Part shown: piece by piece, positions 47,259 through 60,500 of the stretch | Position numbering within the stretch: the stretch's first letter is position 1 | Layout of the letters: each line of letters starts with the position of its first letter | NCBI RefSeq assembly: GCF_026914265.1 | Contig: NC_069126.1 | Span: forward strand, 34,971,725-35,035,724 | Direction: 5' to 3' | Length of the DNA: 64,000 nucleotides | Source: Mya arenaria | Taxonomy: Eukaryota > Mollusca > Bivalvia > Myida > Myidae | Notes under the pieces: model-generated | Told to the model about the DNA's origin: nothing | Seen by the model: only the letters and a program-made list of their open reading frames with translations | Databases searched by the model: none | Translations under genes and position numbers: made by a program

Positions 47259-48035
47259 GGTAGCACATCCCTTGAAACTCTTCAATTTTAATGCTTTAGC
47301 CTATGTTTTTAAGCACAGGACTACAAATCTTTTGAGGGTTTCAAGGTAGTGGTTCGAATCCAGCCAGAAGCACAAATATTTCTTTATTTTTTCATTCTTT
47401 GTTTTTATTAGCTAACATTTTTTACAAAAGTTAATATTGTATTTTCATTAAAAAGTAATTATATACATTTTTACACATAAATATTAGCTTCTGTGAAGAT
47501 TTTATAACTTGCAGGGACGGCTGAAATAGTTGGTTGGGAATTACAAACTTTTTATTTTAAATGAGACGGTAAAATATTTTGATTTTTTGGCATAATGTTC
47601 CCAAAAGATGAAAGATAATTATTAATAAAGAACAGGTCAGGCGTATTTCTAGAACTTGTTATTTTTGCTTTTAAACATTGATGTTCCAATTTTACGCGGT
47701 CAAAACAGTTTGTTGAAATTGAAATACCATATGACTTTTTCAGCACAGTATGATTATATTTGTTGGTGATGTGATCATTTCTTGTTACTCTGATACCAAA
47801 TTATTACATTAATGTTGAAAAATAAATAAAATAAAGGATTGTTCTTGTCTCTCGGGTGATGTCGTTTTCATCGACAATTCTGAAATGGGGATAGGGTAAT
47901 TCAAATTTAAATAAAATTGTTATTTGACGGTAAATTTTATTTTAAATTTTGTTTTTGAATCCAGGAAATGATACACATTAAGAAATTATCAAGCTGATCA
48001 TAGTTTGAAATGGTGCCCATTAGGGGTGTGCTACC
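47259..48035. mobile_element. TTAA-flanked TIR element, piggyBac-like
   Basis: Ends are ggtagcacatccct (left) and aggggtgtgctacc (right), inverted with one mismatch, each flanked by TTAA (47255-47258, 48036-48039). TTAA duplication is the hallmark of the piggyBac superfamily. 777 bp, no transposase. It contains 'ggtagtggttcgaatccagc' at 47346, which looks like the T-arm of a tRNA. Confidence 0.82.
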
Positions 48036-48711
48036 TTAAGTACAACAACATATACATGTACATGTGCCGTATTGTGCCGGGTTAGAGACACGTGGCTTAG
48101 TTAAGCTTACAAGTAAAGTATCGCTGTTTTTTAGTAAAACTATGGATCTAAATTGCTTTAGTTACTAAGTACATTTTCTGTATAAATTAGGGCGTGACAC
48201 AACCAGTGAGTGAACAGCGATGCGGCAAATGAACAGCTGGGAAAATGTGTCATGAACATATTTATGAACATAGGAAGCTCTTCAAAGAGACTGTAATAGG
48301 TATACAACGATAATTTGGCCAATATGTACCGACCACAATACAAACCAAAGGCGCTTAGAACTGGGGATTCATCAAATTATAGAAAAGGGACAACTATAGA
48401 TGTCGTCTGGTTGTTTTGGTCCCAGAAGGCTTACATGTTAAGAGTATACAAATATTTTCTTCCAAGTTTGTCATGATTATTATCCTCATTGACCTCTGAT
48501 TTAATAACTTTTCAAACTACCAATGTTCCGCTTGCTGTAATTAAAAAGTGCAGGCGTGTAGGAGCTGGGTCCACAGGGGCCACGGCCCGCGGCATTTCGT
48601 TAACGTGGTCCATGCTATTCTGTGTCTACATGATCAATTTTTCGGGATATTTTAAGATATAAGATCATACAAAATATACGAAGTCTTGAGACAGGAATAT
48701 CAATAAAAAAC

Positions 48712-48745
48712 ATGTATATGTATATATATATATATGTATATATTT
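48712..48745. repeat. TA microsatellite
   Basis: An imperfect alternation of ta/tg (gtatatatatatatatgtat) is a simple dinucleotide repeat. Confidence 0.85.
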
Positions 48746-50138
48746 TCTCGTCCTATTTTTTCATGTTTTGTGCTACATGAATTAAATTAGCTTTACACTC
48801 TGCTTCCAAATTGGAAATAATTTACTGTAAATGCCAGAATTTTCTATTCATAAGCACATATGGAAAGTCAAAAAGTAGCTCTTAAATGTACAATTTAACG
48901 TACACGTTGGTCTTATACATGACGAAAACAAGGTTAATCCTTTGAAATGTTAACTCGGGAAGAACAGCTAGGCACCATGCATACATTACATTTAATGATG
49001 ATGTCGAAGTATTACGTCAACGTTTGTTAACGTCATTTAGTATAATATTTTTGACGTTGAGACACATTTACAAAACGGTTATTTCACGACAGTGTACATA
49101 AACAGAATATGTCCGCTGATAAATCATGCAATTTTCATACCAATTATTGCGTATGAATATTAATGGTTTCTGCGTAAGTTCTCTTGAATTCAGGCTGATT
49201 GAAGCGACGATCGAAAGCCAGCGCCTGTGTCCCATCTGACAACTGTTGATCGCTGATAGTCGCAATAAATGCGGGATTAATTGTTCTTATATAGCGGCAC
49301 TGACTAACAAAAAGTTGTCTTCTTCAAGGTTTTTGATCATCCGGGATATGAATATGGACCATACACAGGCCCGTTTTAAACACCGCCAATAAGGACTGGA
49401 TTGAGTAGTTTCGTTATGTTGCTTGCAACGCAATAACACCGACAAAAATAATAGTGTATAAAAAATTATACCGTTCACGTATGTCACGTAAATGACTGAC
49501 GCCGTTTTTCAGATTGGGCGGTTCGGATTAAATATTGACATGATCAAATCGATGACAAATAGAACGCAATTTCCAAATAATCTCACAACCATGGTACAAT
49601 CTTGAGTTTGGCTTTACTGTTTGTTTTATATGGAAATCGTGTGACTATTGACGCCAGACCTCTACCGCACCACGTACAGACGCTTGAATGATTGATAAAG
49701 TATAGGAGTTCACCGTGCACATGACCTACATGTTCGGGAAGCTATAAGTATATAAGTGTTTACATTTGAAAAATATATAAAACACTTGTGAGTGATATTT
49801 TTTTTGAAATTCAAACTTTTTTTTCGCATAACTTCTTTTGCTGAGTATATCTGGGAGTAGGATTAAATTGTTATATACATACATGTATATTAAGTATAGC
49901 GCGCGAGTTCGATAACGATCAACGCATTCGTTCAGACATCTAAGACATCTGCGCACAGAATAAATATGGAGATTGTATTTGACAAAATTGTATTTCATAA
50001 TTAATGAAACATATCCAAATGTTTAATTATTTGTTTACACTGTAATTATATGTAAGGATATTTATAAGACAAAGAAATTTACAATTCGGGGTCTTTTGTA
50101 ACGTTTCCATAGAGACACGGAGTAACTATGTCGTAATC

Positions 50139-50149
50139 AAGATGGCGAC
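50139..50149 (+). promoter_or_regulatory. YY1-type site in the probable USP2 promoter
   Basis: AAGATGGCGAC is a near-perfect YY1 motif of the kind found just downstream of transcription starts. It lies 1.4 kb before the USP2 start codon. A GT donor near 50190 (aagtgagtgg) suggests a non-coding first exon spliced to the exon that starts near 51452. Confidence 0.45.
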
Positions 50150-51524
50150 AAAAATGTAATCGGATAGGAGGCACCTTATTTATAAATCAAGTGAGTGGTT
50201 TGGAACCTCTTTAAATTCGTATTTGCTTTTCACGATATTATTAAAATTTAATGTAGTGTCCGTTTTTATATATTTTCTCCCTTTCTACCACATATGCATT
50301 TAAATGGGCGTGTCAGAAATATGCCAAATATTTTGACAGGTGATCGCACTTCGCAGCGATTTATTTTCTGCCTGGAAACAGCGAAAATGTTAACAGCCTC
50401 TGCTGACTAAGCGTTATCAAATAAAAAAAGTTGCAAGTATGTTTCATATGTTGAATCAAATGTTAGCATTTTTTCTACCAAATTGTATGTGTAAATGTAT
50501 TTTTTGAAGATTTCTGAATCATTGTATTTTCATTGCTATTTGTCTGGTTTAAGGTATTTGGACTGCTTCCAAAACATGATAGGCATACATGTTTTGGTTT
50601 AAGTAAGTTGCTTTTGTTTGCAAAAAGTTGGAAGTCTTCCTTTTACAAGTATTTTATCAGAACAAGATAGTGGCTATGCCCCATCATTTGTGTTTTTGCT
50701 AATTTGTTGTTGCTTTTCGTCCACAAGTGAAAATGACAAACTATTGTTTATTATAAATTTTCAAATTGTAATTAGGCCTACATGTTTTACTACTATCATT
50801 CATATTGAGTCTGCAGTAACTAGGTCTTGTCAACAGATATAGCGTGCTTCATACTTTGCATTTTAAGGAATTGTTATATCTTTCATTTACAATATAAACA
50901 TACAGTATAGCTTTGGGGCTTGTTCAATATAATTTTGATAACTAAGTTTTAGAGCTTCATACAAGTGCAATAGCTACCGACAATGAGTCAGCCAACAAGC
51001 TTGTAATTTTATTCAGTTTATAGATGGCCTGAAGTGTCCCATGTCTCTCCGCCCATTCTTAATCATGAAGATGTAACTTCATGTCATCTATTACACTAAT
51101 GATAACAGATGAAATAGCAAAGCAGCCACCAACATAAGGCTTTTACTTGAATTCTTACTCAATTGCTTTAAAAGTTTTAAAGTTTAAAAATGAGAATTAA
51201 GATGAGCATATTATGTTAAATAATACTGTCTGAAAATGCCCTTTTTCTGGGATTGATGATGAGTCTTGAGACGAGTTATCACAGAGCTTTTAATGTAAAA
51301 GCTCTTGGTTTTCTAGAGGTACATTGTACATGATATTAGTTAGTCAATATCATGTATGGTATGGTGTTTATATTTCAAAGACAGAAGGCGGTTTGTTGTG
51401 GCAATGTCATTTTATTGGGATTTTTTTTTAAATTCTGTTATTGTTTTTCAGATGAAAAACAAACTAAAACATGAAGCAGATGTGAATAGCCAGTGTTGAT
51501 AGGATTATCACCAGACTTACCTCA

Positions 51525-54500
51525 ATGAGTTATCGTACACCCTACCTGTCTCCAATCCATGGTGCAACAACTGGACTAGGAACGATGCCTGGTAAAACGA
51601 GTGGAACTGCACTATACTCCTCATCGTATGGCAGTAGTAGTACACGTCTTGGATCTGCTGGCAAGTATAATACCATCACAGGCGCCCCGTCCAGTCACTA
51701 TACACCGTCCAGACGCCCTCTCCCTGCAGGACCCGGACCGCTCGATTCTCGGGGAAGGAAGATAAGTGATACCTCCCTGAGGTCAAATAGCAGTGCAACT
51801 CGTAATGGACCTCTCAAGGCGGACCATACATTTGGGACTGACTCAAAGTATACAGCATCTATAGGAACACTACCTAGAAGATATAACTTGTCTTCTAATA
51901 ACCAAGGGTCAGGGTCGTCTACAACGAATGACATTTCGTCACGACATGTTCGCTCAAGAAGTGTTTCAAATGTGCACAGGACATCTGAAAACTCAGCTGA
52001 TAGGCTTTCTAACAATTTATCGAATTTACAGTTGACTAGTCATGAACGTGTTAAACCTTCTCCTAGAACTTTAGGTTACGATGATGCTGTTGGAACACGT
52101 GATAGAGAATCAAGAAGAGACACACACGACTATGGGGAAAGCGGTCGTGCTGGTTCAAGAAGTAGTCGAATGACAAACGGTTCTATATATGGTACAGATG
52201 ATTTCAATTCATCTCGAAATCGGGAAAATATAAGTCGAGGTACTAGTTTGACTAGGGATTTAGACAATAGCCGGAGAAGAGACAGTATTACCGACTCACA
52301 AGCAGTCCAGGGCTCAAAATCTCTGTCGAGACAAAGTTCAAGTAGTTCATTATCAACAGTGAGTTACAAATATTTTTTAATGTATAAAATTTATGTTTTT
52401 GATATAAAAATATAGATATTTTTTTATGAGCATTATCATATTTTTGTTGAGAGCTCTATTATATTTTCCTTGAAGCAGTTGTAACAGTTGAAATGTTTGT
52501 TGTAAAATGTTATCTGAAAAAGTAAATATTTCTGGCAACTATTCTTTAAAAAGTATCAGCTGGATGATGTTATTACAAATTGTAATTTAATATTGTTAAT
52601 AACATTACCATTTGTAAAATGAATTTTTATAAATTTATACATTGTGAAACTGTATGTATTTTTTACATATTAATTTTAATTGTCTTTGTTTTGTAGGGTT
52701 CATCTCATAAATACACCTATGCTGGACAAGTTGGGTTACGGAATATTGGCAATACTGTAAGTATTTATCATCATGGATTAAACATAGAATCAGTATGAAA
52801 ATGGCTTTTTGATTGGCTTTTTCATGATTGTTTTTTATATTTAAATTTATAAATATATTTGAGCAAGGTGTGATTATGATTGGTGTAAAAGTTCAAATCA
52901 GTTTAATTTTTAACTTTGAGAAATTTTCTATAAATATAAACCTTTTTGTCTAAAATCTTGTTATTTTTATTCTAAAGAAATACATTTATAAAAAGGAGCT
53001 AAAAAACACAATTTATTAACAAAGGTCTTTTACTCAAATTTATCCTCTATTGGTTTTAAAAGTTTTGTTCACAAGCCCTGCATCTCTGTATATTTTTAGT
53101 GTTTCACATAATCATTTAGTGCCTTAGTACATAATATGTGACTTTGTATACCGGTAAATAAGTTGATAGGTCCGAATATCACATTTTTTAAATAAAAATC
53201 AAGTTTTATGACCTCAGCTGTACATAACATATTTTCCGGTCCGGAATTCACAAAAAAGTATTATATGGACCGCTGACGTCATAATACTGTTGAGTGTGTC
53301 TTGCAGTTTTCAAAACGCCAAAAAATTGTCACGAGTAAACATTTTTTGCTTCATATAACACATCAAAAGCTATTTTTGAATATTGTATGGTAATGTGTTA
53401 ATGTTTGGTATAGAGTTAGAAATATAACGCACCACTTCAGGCCATATGGCTTTATAAGGACCTGCCAGTAGGCCCCTGAAGGTGAATGGACTTCGACTAA
53501 TGTCTGGGTACATCTACACTTTCGGTTGCAGACTAGGCGTTCCCTATAATGTCATATAACCCTCAATGGTGTGTAATATTTTAGTGTTTCATAAAGCTAA
53601 CCATTCAGTGCCTGAGTAATACACATCCATTGATGGAATATTGTTTTGTATATTTTCAGTGTTTCATAAACTCAATCATTCAGTGCCTGAGTAATATAAG
53701 TCCATTGTTAGAATATTGTTTTGTATATTTTCAGTGTTTCATGAACTCAATCATTCAGTGCCTGAGTAATATAAGTCCATTGTTAGAATATTGTTTTGTA
53801 TATTTTCAGTGTTTCATGAACTCAATCATTCAGTGCCTGAGTAATATAAGTCCATTGTTAGAATATTGTTTAAAGGAAGACTATGTTATGGATAAAAATA
53901 AAACAACTAGCAAGTTGAAAGGAGGACTTATAGTGGGTGAGTTCATATTTAGTGCTGCCCTATATCGCTTTTTTAAGTTACAATAATACAATGAAGTAGA
54001 AGCATTATGCCTTTCTAGCAGTTTTTATCAACAAATATCTGGTTTTGCATAGTTTGAATTGATCATAAATTTTCTACCAAGTTAGAATCCATTCATTTGG
54101 ATAATTTGCTTGTGCAATGTTTATTCAGCTGCCATCTTCTATCAGTGATGATGACCAAGTGTATTATATATAGCTGATTATAAATTGCGAAGTAACTCTA
54201 GTATGTCTATTTCCTTTTCTCAAGCGTATGTGAGCTTAATGACATCGTTTTGGAAGGAAAAGAGTACGACCTACGTGTCTCCGAATTCCTTCAAGTCTCA
54301 GATCCAGAAGTTTGCACCTCGGTTTACAGGCTACCAGTAAGTTGTATTTAGTATCACATAAGATTACACCACAGTTCACAGGCTGCCAGTAAGTTGTAAA
54401 ATATCACATAAGATTACACCACAGTTCACAGGCTGCCAGTAAGTTGTGAAATATCACATAAGATTACACTATGGTTCACAGGCTGCCAGTAAGTTGTGAA

Positions 54501-57500
54501 ATATCACATAAGATTACACTATGGTTCACAGGCTACCAGTAAGATGTGAAATATCACATAAGATTACACCACAGTTCACAGGCTACCAGTAAGTTGTAAA
54601 ATATCACATAAGTAAGTTGTAAAATATCACACAAGATTACACATCGGTTCACAGGCTACCAGTAAGTTGTAGAATATCGCATAAGATTACACCATGGTTC
54701 GCAGGCTACCAGTGAGTTGAAAAATATCACACAAGTTTGCACTATTGTTCACAGGCTACCAGTAAGTTTTTAAACATCACAAAAGTTTGCATCCCAGTTT
54801 ACAGGCTACCAGTAAGTTGTATAATATCACAAAAGTTTGGACCAAAGTTGCCACCATCCACATGTACATTGTACAAATTATAAATATTTAATTATTGCTC
54901 ATTTTGATTAACTTTTTCTATCACTTAAATGCCAACCGTGATTTACCCACAATTAAGAGTGATTTCTAATGCAGTAAACAATCAGTTAAGAATATAAGTT
55001 TATAAAGTGAATAATACACATGTATATATGATTTCAAGCTTTATTGGAAAACATGAATTTTACATGGAATAAAAAAATCACCAGCACATGTTGTCTAAAG
55101 TCTGGTATTATGCATATATCGATGTCCTTACTTCCAAATGTTGAAGATACAAAATCCCATGTTTTCAGAAGCAACATTTTTAGTAATTAATTTTGGTAAT
55201 TTGTTTACACATTTTTTACAAATGCCGAAGTTACAATTTTTAGCTCGACTATTTGAAGAACAAGGAGGGCTATACTACTTGCGTCGGCGTCGGCTTCCGG
55301 TTCAAGTTGGAATTTTCACTTATAAGTCCAATACCATTCATTCAATTGACTTAATACTTCACACAGTTGTTCAGGGCCATCACATAATGAGGTTAGATAA
55401 CTCCATACTATCTTTTATACAAATTATGGCCCCTGATTGACTTAGGTTAAAGTTTTAGGGCAGGTTAAAGTTTAAGGGAAAGTTGGGATATTAATAAAAA
55501 AACAACTTCTATACCCTTCATTCAATGCACTTAATACTTCACACATTTATTGACAACCATCTTACAACAAGGAACATAAGTCCATTTTAACCCTAAATAC
55601 AAATTATGGCCCTTGAATGATTTTTTTTTTCGTTAATTTTTTTTTTTGAAAGGCACATTTTTATATTCTTAGCCACATTTTCATAAAGGGACAACAAGTT
55701 ATTTGAAAGACTTGCCTCATTGTTTTGGCAGGCTGGTGGGAGGGCAGCGTCAAAGTCACCTTATGTATCAAATAATTTTAGCTAGGTTTAAAATAAAGAG
55801 ACCAAACTTGGTATATACGAAGAGTTTATAGACACCTTTTATTGGAATGCGTTTGAGGCCCCTAGGATCAAGGTCAAGGTTACTATTAAAAAATAGAAAA
55901 ATGGTTGGTTTTGAATAACTTAAGTGTCTACATATTCAATTCATATTGTGACCAAACTTGGTATATAGGAAGAGTTTATAGAGACCTTTCCTAAGATTGT
56001 GTTTCGGGCCCCGAGAGTTATGGTCTAGGTCAAGGTCACTGTTGCTAAAAATAGAAATATGGTTAGTACTAAATAACTCAAGTAAGGGTTCACATAGTGT
56101 GACCAAACTTGGTATATAAGACAAGTTTATGCAGGGCTTTCATGGATTGCCTTTTGGCCCCCTAGGGTCAAGGTCACTGTTACTAAAACTGAATCTCTAT
56201 GCCACTCATTAAGAACCTGGTTTTGTCACATCGCGATTCTTGTTCACTTTTTAATATGATTGTTTTATTGCTTTTGACAGGCACATATTACATTGTTATT
56301 GTATTCACTTCTAAGTCAAAGCAACATAGTCGAGCGCGCTGTCTTACGACAGCTCTTGTTGAAGTTACAATTTCTGAAGGTTCGGCATTTTTGCTTCTGT
56401 GAGATGTCCAATCATTGCTCGAGATTTTGATCACATGATACAACACCATAAATTATTCTCATTGGACTATTTACTCAGCATTTTGCAGTTAGATGCTGCT
56501 TGCCTTAATGATTTTAGTGATGTAAAAAATTCCGAAACAGAAAAAAAATGCTTTTTCGGCATTTTGAAGTGTGGCCATCGATATATCTTTTGAAGGACAG
56601 TCACAGGCATTTTATCAAGAACTCTTAAGAACAGTTTTGTTCCTAGAAATAATTTTCAACAGTGCATTACTACCATTGAAATACTGCTAAGAAAAAAATT
56701 GCTCCTAGAATTTTTTTCATTTTTCTTGAAAAGAAGTCATTTTTATGACCCAAGTGCAAAACTTTAGCCTAAATACATTCTATGACCAAAATGAGAAAAT
56801 GCAGCTTTGCATGTTTGTGTTCCACAGGCAGCAGGATGCCCAGGAGTTTTTACGTTACCTGCTGGAGGGTCTGCACGAGGATGTTAACCGCATTACACAG
56901 AAACCTAAACACCAACAGATTGATGACGAGAAGTTCTCCAGGTATATAAATTATTAACTGTGATGATGTGAATTTAGGCTTGATAATGCTGACATGAGCC
57001 TTTTTAACTCAGGGAAAATCTATTAATGCTGTACCAAGCTTGTGTTAGTAAAATTCAAATTTTTACAATACCTTAGTTTAGTTTATACTTATTTCTTTCC
57101 CAACTGAGAAAACTTTCTTATTGCCTCACAGTAAGGTTGCGAACAACTTAAGCATAATTATGTTAGCTAACAGCTGTTGTTGCTATGTAGCTAAATGAAA
57201 TTAGTGCTTATACTAAACTAATTGGATCCAGATATATACATATACATCACCGACCTGCCAAACATAAAACATACATGTAGGTCTTAAATCCATGGAATTG
57301 AAGTAATTTGATTGGCAGCTCAGACAGTGTTAATCACTAGTTATGATGTATTGCCTGTGAGGAATATTGTTTTCAAGTGATCACAATGGTTATTTTAGCT
57401 TCAGGTTTCCTAAGGGATTGGATAATTGATGTAATTATGAGGAGATTAATTGAACCAGACTGTTTATTACATTTAAGAGCAGTACGTATCTCGATGAAAT

Positions 57501-60500
57501 TAATATCATAATGGACATGCGTCTGTTGTATTCTTTGCTCAGCATTGTTTTCTTCTTTTCTCTGTGTTGTGGCCTTTGAGAATAGCTCAGATAGTTTATG
57601 CACTGTAAGTTTTAGTTGTTGCTTCTAAAACTCAGTTGTTTCCCTTTTTTGTTATTGACTTTTGGAGTCATGGATTCAGGTGCCCTTTAAAAAGCTACAG
57701 CCATTACAGTGCATTTGATATGTAATTGAATTTTTTGAAAACTTTGTGGTAAATTAATGCTTTCAATAGTTATTTCTCTTTTATGATATTTACTTTTGAA
57801 ATTATGGATGGCTGCCCTTTGAAAAGCAACATGTACAGTCATTACCGTACATTTTGATATGTAATTGAATTTTTTAAAAACTGAGGTAATTAAATACTTT
57901 CAACAGTTATTAAAACTCATTACTTAAAAAGATAAAGTATTGATCTACCATAATACAAGTATCAGAATGTGATTATTTTCGCAATACTAGCATGGCTAAA
58001 AATCGGCCATGAAGCTGAACATTGAGTTATTCTTTGGACTTCCTGGTATCATTATAAGTAAAGGGAAGTCAAAGAAGCTTGGACTAAATAAGATTGCCAA
58101 AACCAAAATTTCATTAATCAATTATTTCAGTATGTGATTATTGGTGACTTTCTTCAATATTATATCATAAACTTAATTGGTTTGAAGCATGTGAAATAAT
58201 CCTACGATAAAACAAGAAGCATCATTCAATAAAACTATAAAAAAAACAAGAATCAGTTAATAAGTGCCCTTCTCCAAACTAAGTCTTTATATTGTTTCTG
58301 TTTCAGTGATTCAGAAAAGGCCCTGGAATACTGGAACAACTATCTCCGCTATGACCATAGTCGTGTTGTTGGTACGTATAGATATAATCTGAAGTTTCCC
58401 ATCTTTGCTTTTTGCACATTCGATATTTGTGTGTTAAAGTGATCAATGTTTTGTACTCATTTTTTTATATTATTTATGGAACAAAAAAATAATAATTTGC
58501 CATAAACCCTTGATGTTGTCTGCTGAATCCGTCTGGTGGCAAAAACTAGGCCTTATTTTGAAAACTGTTCAAAATAGTATCATGAAACTTGGTGCTTATG
58601 TTCTATGATATCATTCACATTTCAAGCAAGTCCCACAACTCTTGCCAAATATTTGTAAAGTTATGCACCTTGATTGACAGAGAATAGGATGAGGGTTGGC
58701 ATCTGCTTGCAGAACATTTCTTAAAATTCTAGAAGTTGCCTTAATATTGAATTCACAACATTTTGAAATAACTTGTGTCTTCTTTTCCAGTTTTATGCTG
58801 TGACTTACACAACAGAAAATGTTTCATAGATAAAAATGTTGAATCGCAATTGTGATTGTCCATTATATTCTCTTTAAGTTTTTGTTTGTCACTTTTTAGT
58901 CAACCTGATGTTTTTTTTTGTTTTCCAGAGATCTTTGTTGGTCAGTTGAAGAGTGAGCTGAAGTTTGACAACTGTGGACATCGGTCTGTGACCTTTGACC
59001 CCTTCTGGGACCTCTCTTTGCCCGTCTCAAGGGTAAGTCAGGATTCACTGGTTGTATAAATGTGACATTGTCTGCGGAATTGAGCAATGTGTAAGGCAGT
59101 CACATATCGAGAAATAGTCTGACAAAGTCACATGAATAAATTTTAGGATCATTATGATTAGAAAAAGATTTAACATATATGTGCTTTACAGGGGGGAAGA
59201 GCATGATCCTGAAATTACGTGTATTGCAAAGAAGTTGCAAATAGCCCAGATTTTTACATTCTTATGTAAAATGCATTATAGAAATAAAAAAAACAAAACT
59301 GAATTACTAAAAACAGCTGCACAAGGTTTTATATCTAAGTTATAGGAATTTTTTATCAGTTTAACTTCCAGTTTGACATGTTGGACAACATTGTCATATT
59401 ATGTTACAAATGAGTGCAAGAACTTCTCTTTGATTTCAGACACGTTCGGAGTGTGATATTCTGGACTGTTTGGGACTCTTCATGAAGGAGGAAAGATTGG
59501 ATGGTGATGAGAGCCCGGTAAGGAATATTTATATTTTGATTTGTATTCAAAAAATTATCAACAACCATTGGTAGAAAATTGAAAAAGAATATGCACGCTT
59601 TATAACACTTATTCAAACATTTTATTACTTTGTAGTGACATTTTCATTTTTTGTTGAGTTTTAGCAAAATAACTTTTCTTTTCAGACCTGTACTAAATGC
59701 AAGAAGAGAAGTTCTTGTACAAAGAGATTTTCAATACAGAAGTTCCCTCAGATATTAGTGCTTCGTATCCTTTCACTATATTTGTTTGTTAATGTTTTGG
59801 CTGCTTGAAGTACCTGGTAATATAAACTAGGGTTTTAGCTGAAGAGTTATGGAAGGGTGCTGGAGCCTGTGCTTTTTTGGTAGCACTCTTCTGTCCTTAT
59901 GGAGACCAGAAAAGGCACCCTTCTGCCTTCCTGGAAATAAACGCTTAAAACTGTCAAATATTTGTTTATGTTTTTATTAAAATCGCAATTGTTTTTGAAA
60001 GAAGGTTTATAAACCAATAATGGGAATAGTGATTTTTATACTTTGTGCCTCAGTGCTTAAGAATTGTTTAAATTGCTCAAATTACCTTGAGAAAATCCCA
60101 GAAATGCTCATTGTACGCTGAAAAGGTCAATTTCTTTGCAAAGCCTGTATGTAGTACTGTCATTTATGGATGAATGTGTTTAAATTTTTCTGAAATGTTT
60201 TCAATTTATATATGTCCACACTTTACGGAATATGAGACAAATTGCACCTTAACCATATGCGTGCAGATTTAAAGAGGTTCAGCCAGGAGCGATACAGTCG
60301 AAAGATTACCACTCTGGTCAACTTCCCGATTTCCAACCTCGACTTCTCGGAGTTTGCGGCCGAGAAAGGTACAGAGTAATATCCTGCTGAATTAAGTGCT
60401 GAATTATTATACTTTTATAGTTTTAACAATGATTAAAACACTGACGATGAAATTAACATATTCTTTTCATTGTATCACCTTTTAAGATGTTTCAATTTAG

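Larger units (their letters stand above)
45180..51524. other. Long spacer between the C2H2 gene and USP2
   Basis: These two genes point away from each other. No exon with recognisable protein content was found on either strand. Listed separately are two tandem SINE-like copies, a TTAA-flanked element, a TA microsatellite and the USP2 promoter motif. A candidate non-coding 5' exon of the zinc-finger gene (46754-46806, flanked by AG and GT on the minus strand) does not extend the frame. The remaining sequence is AT-rich. Confidence 0.5.
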
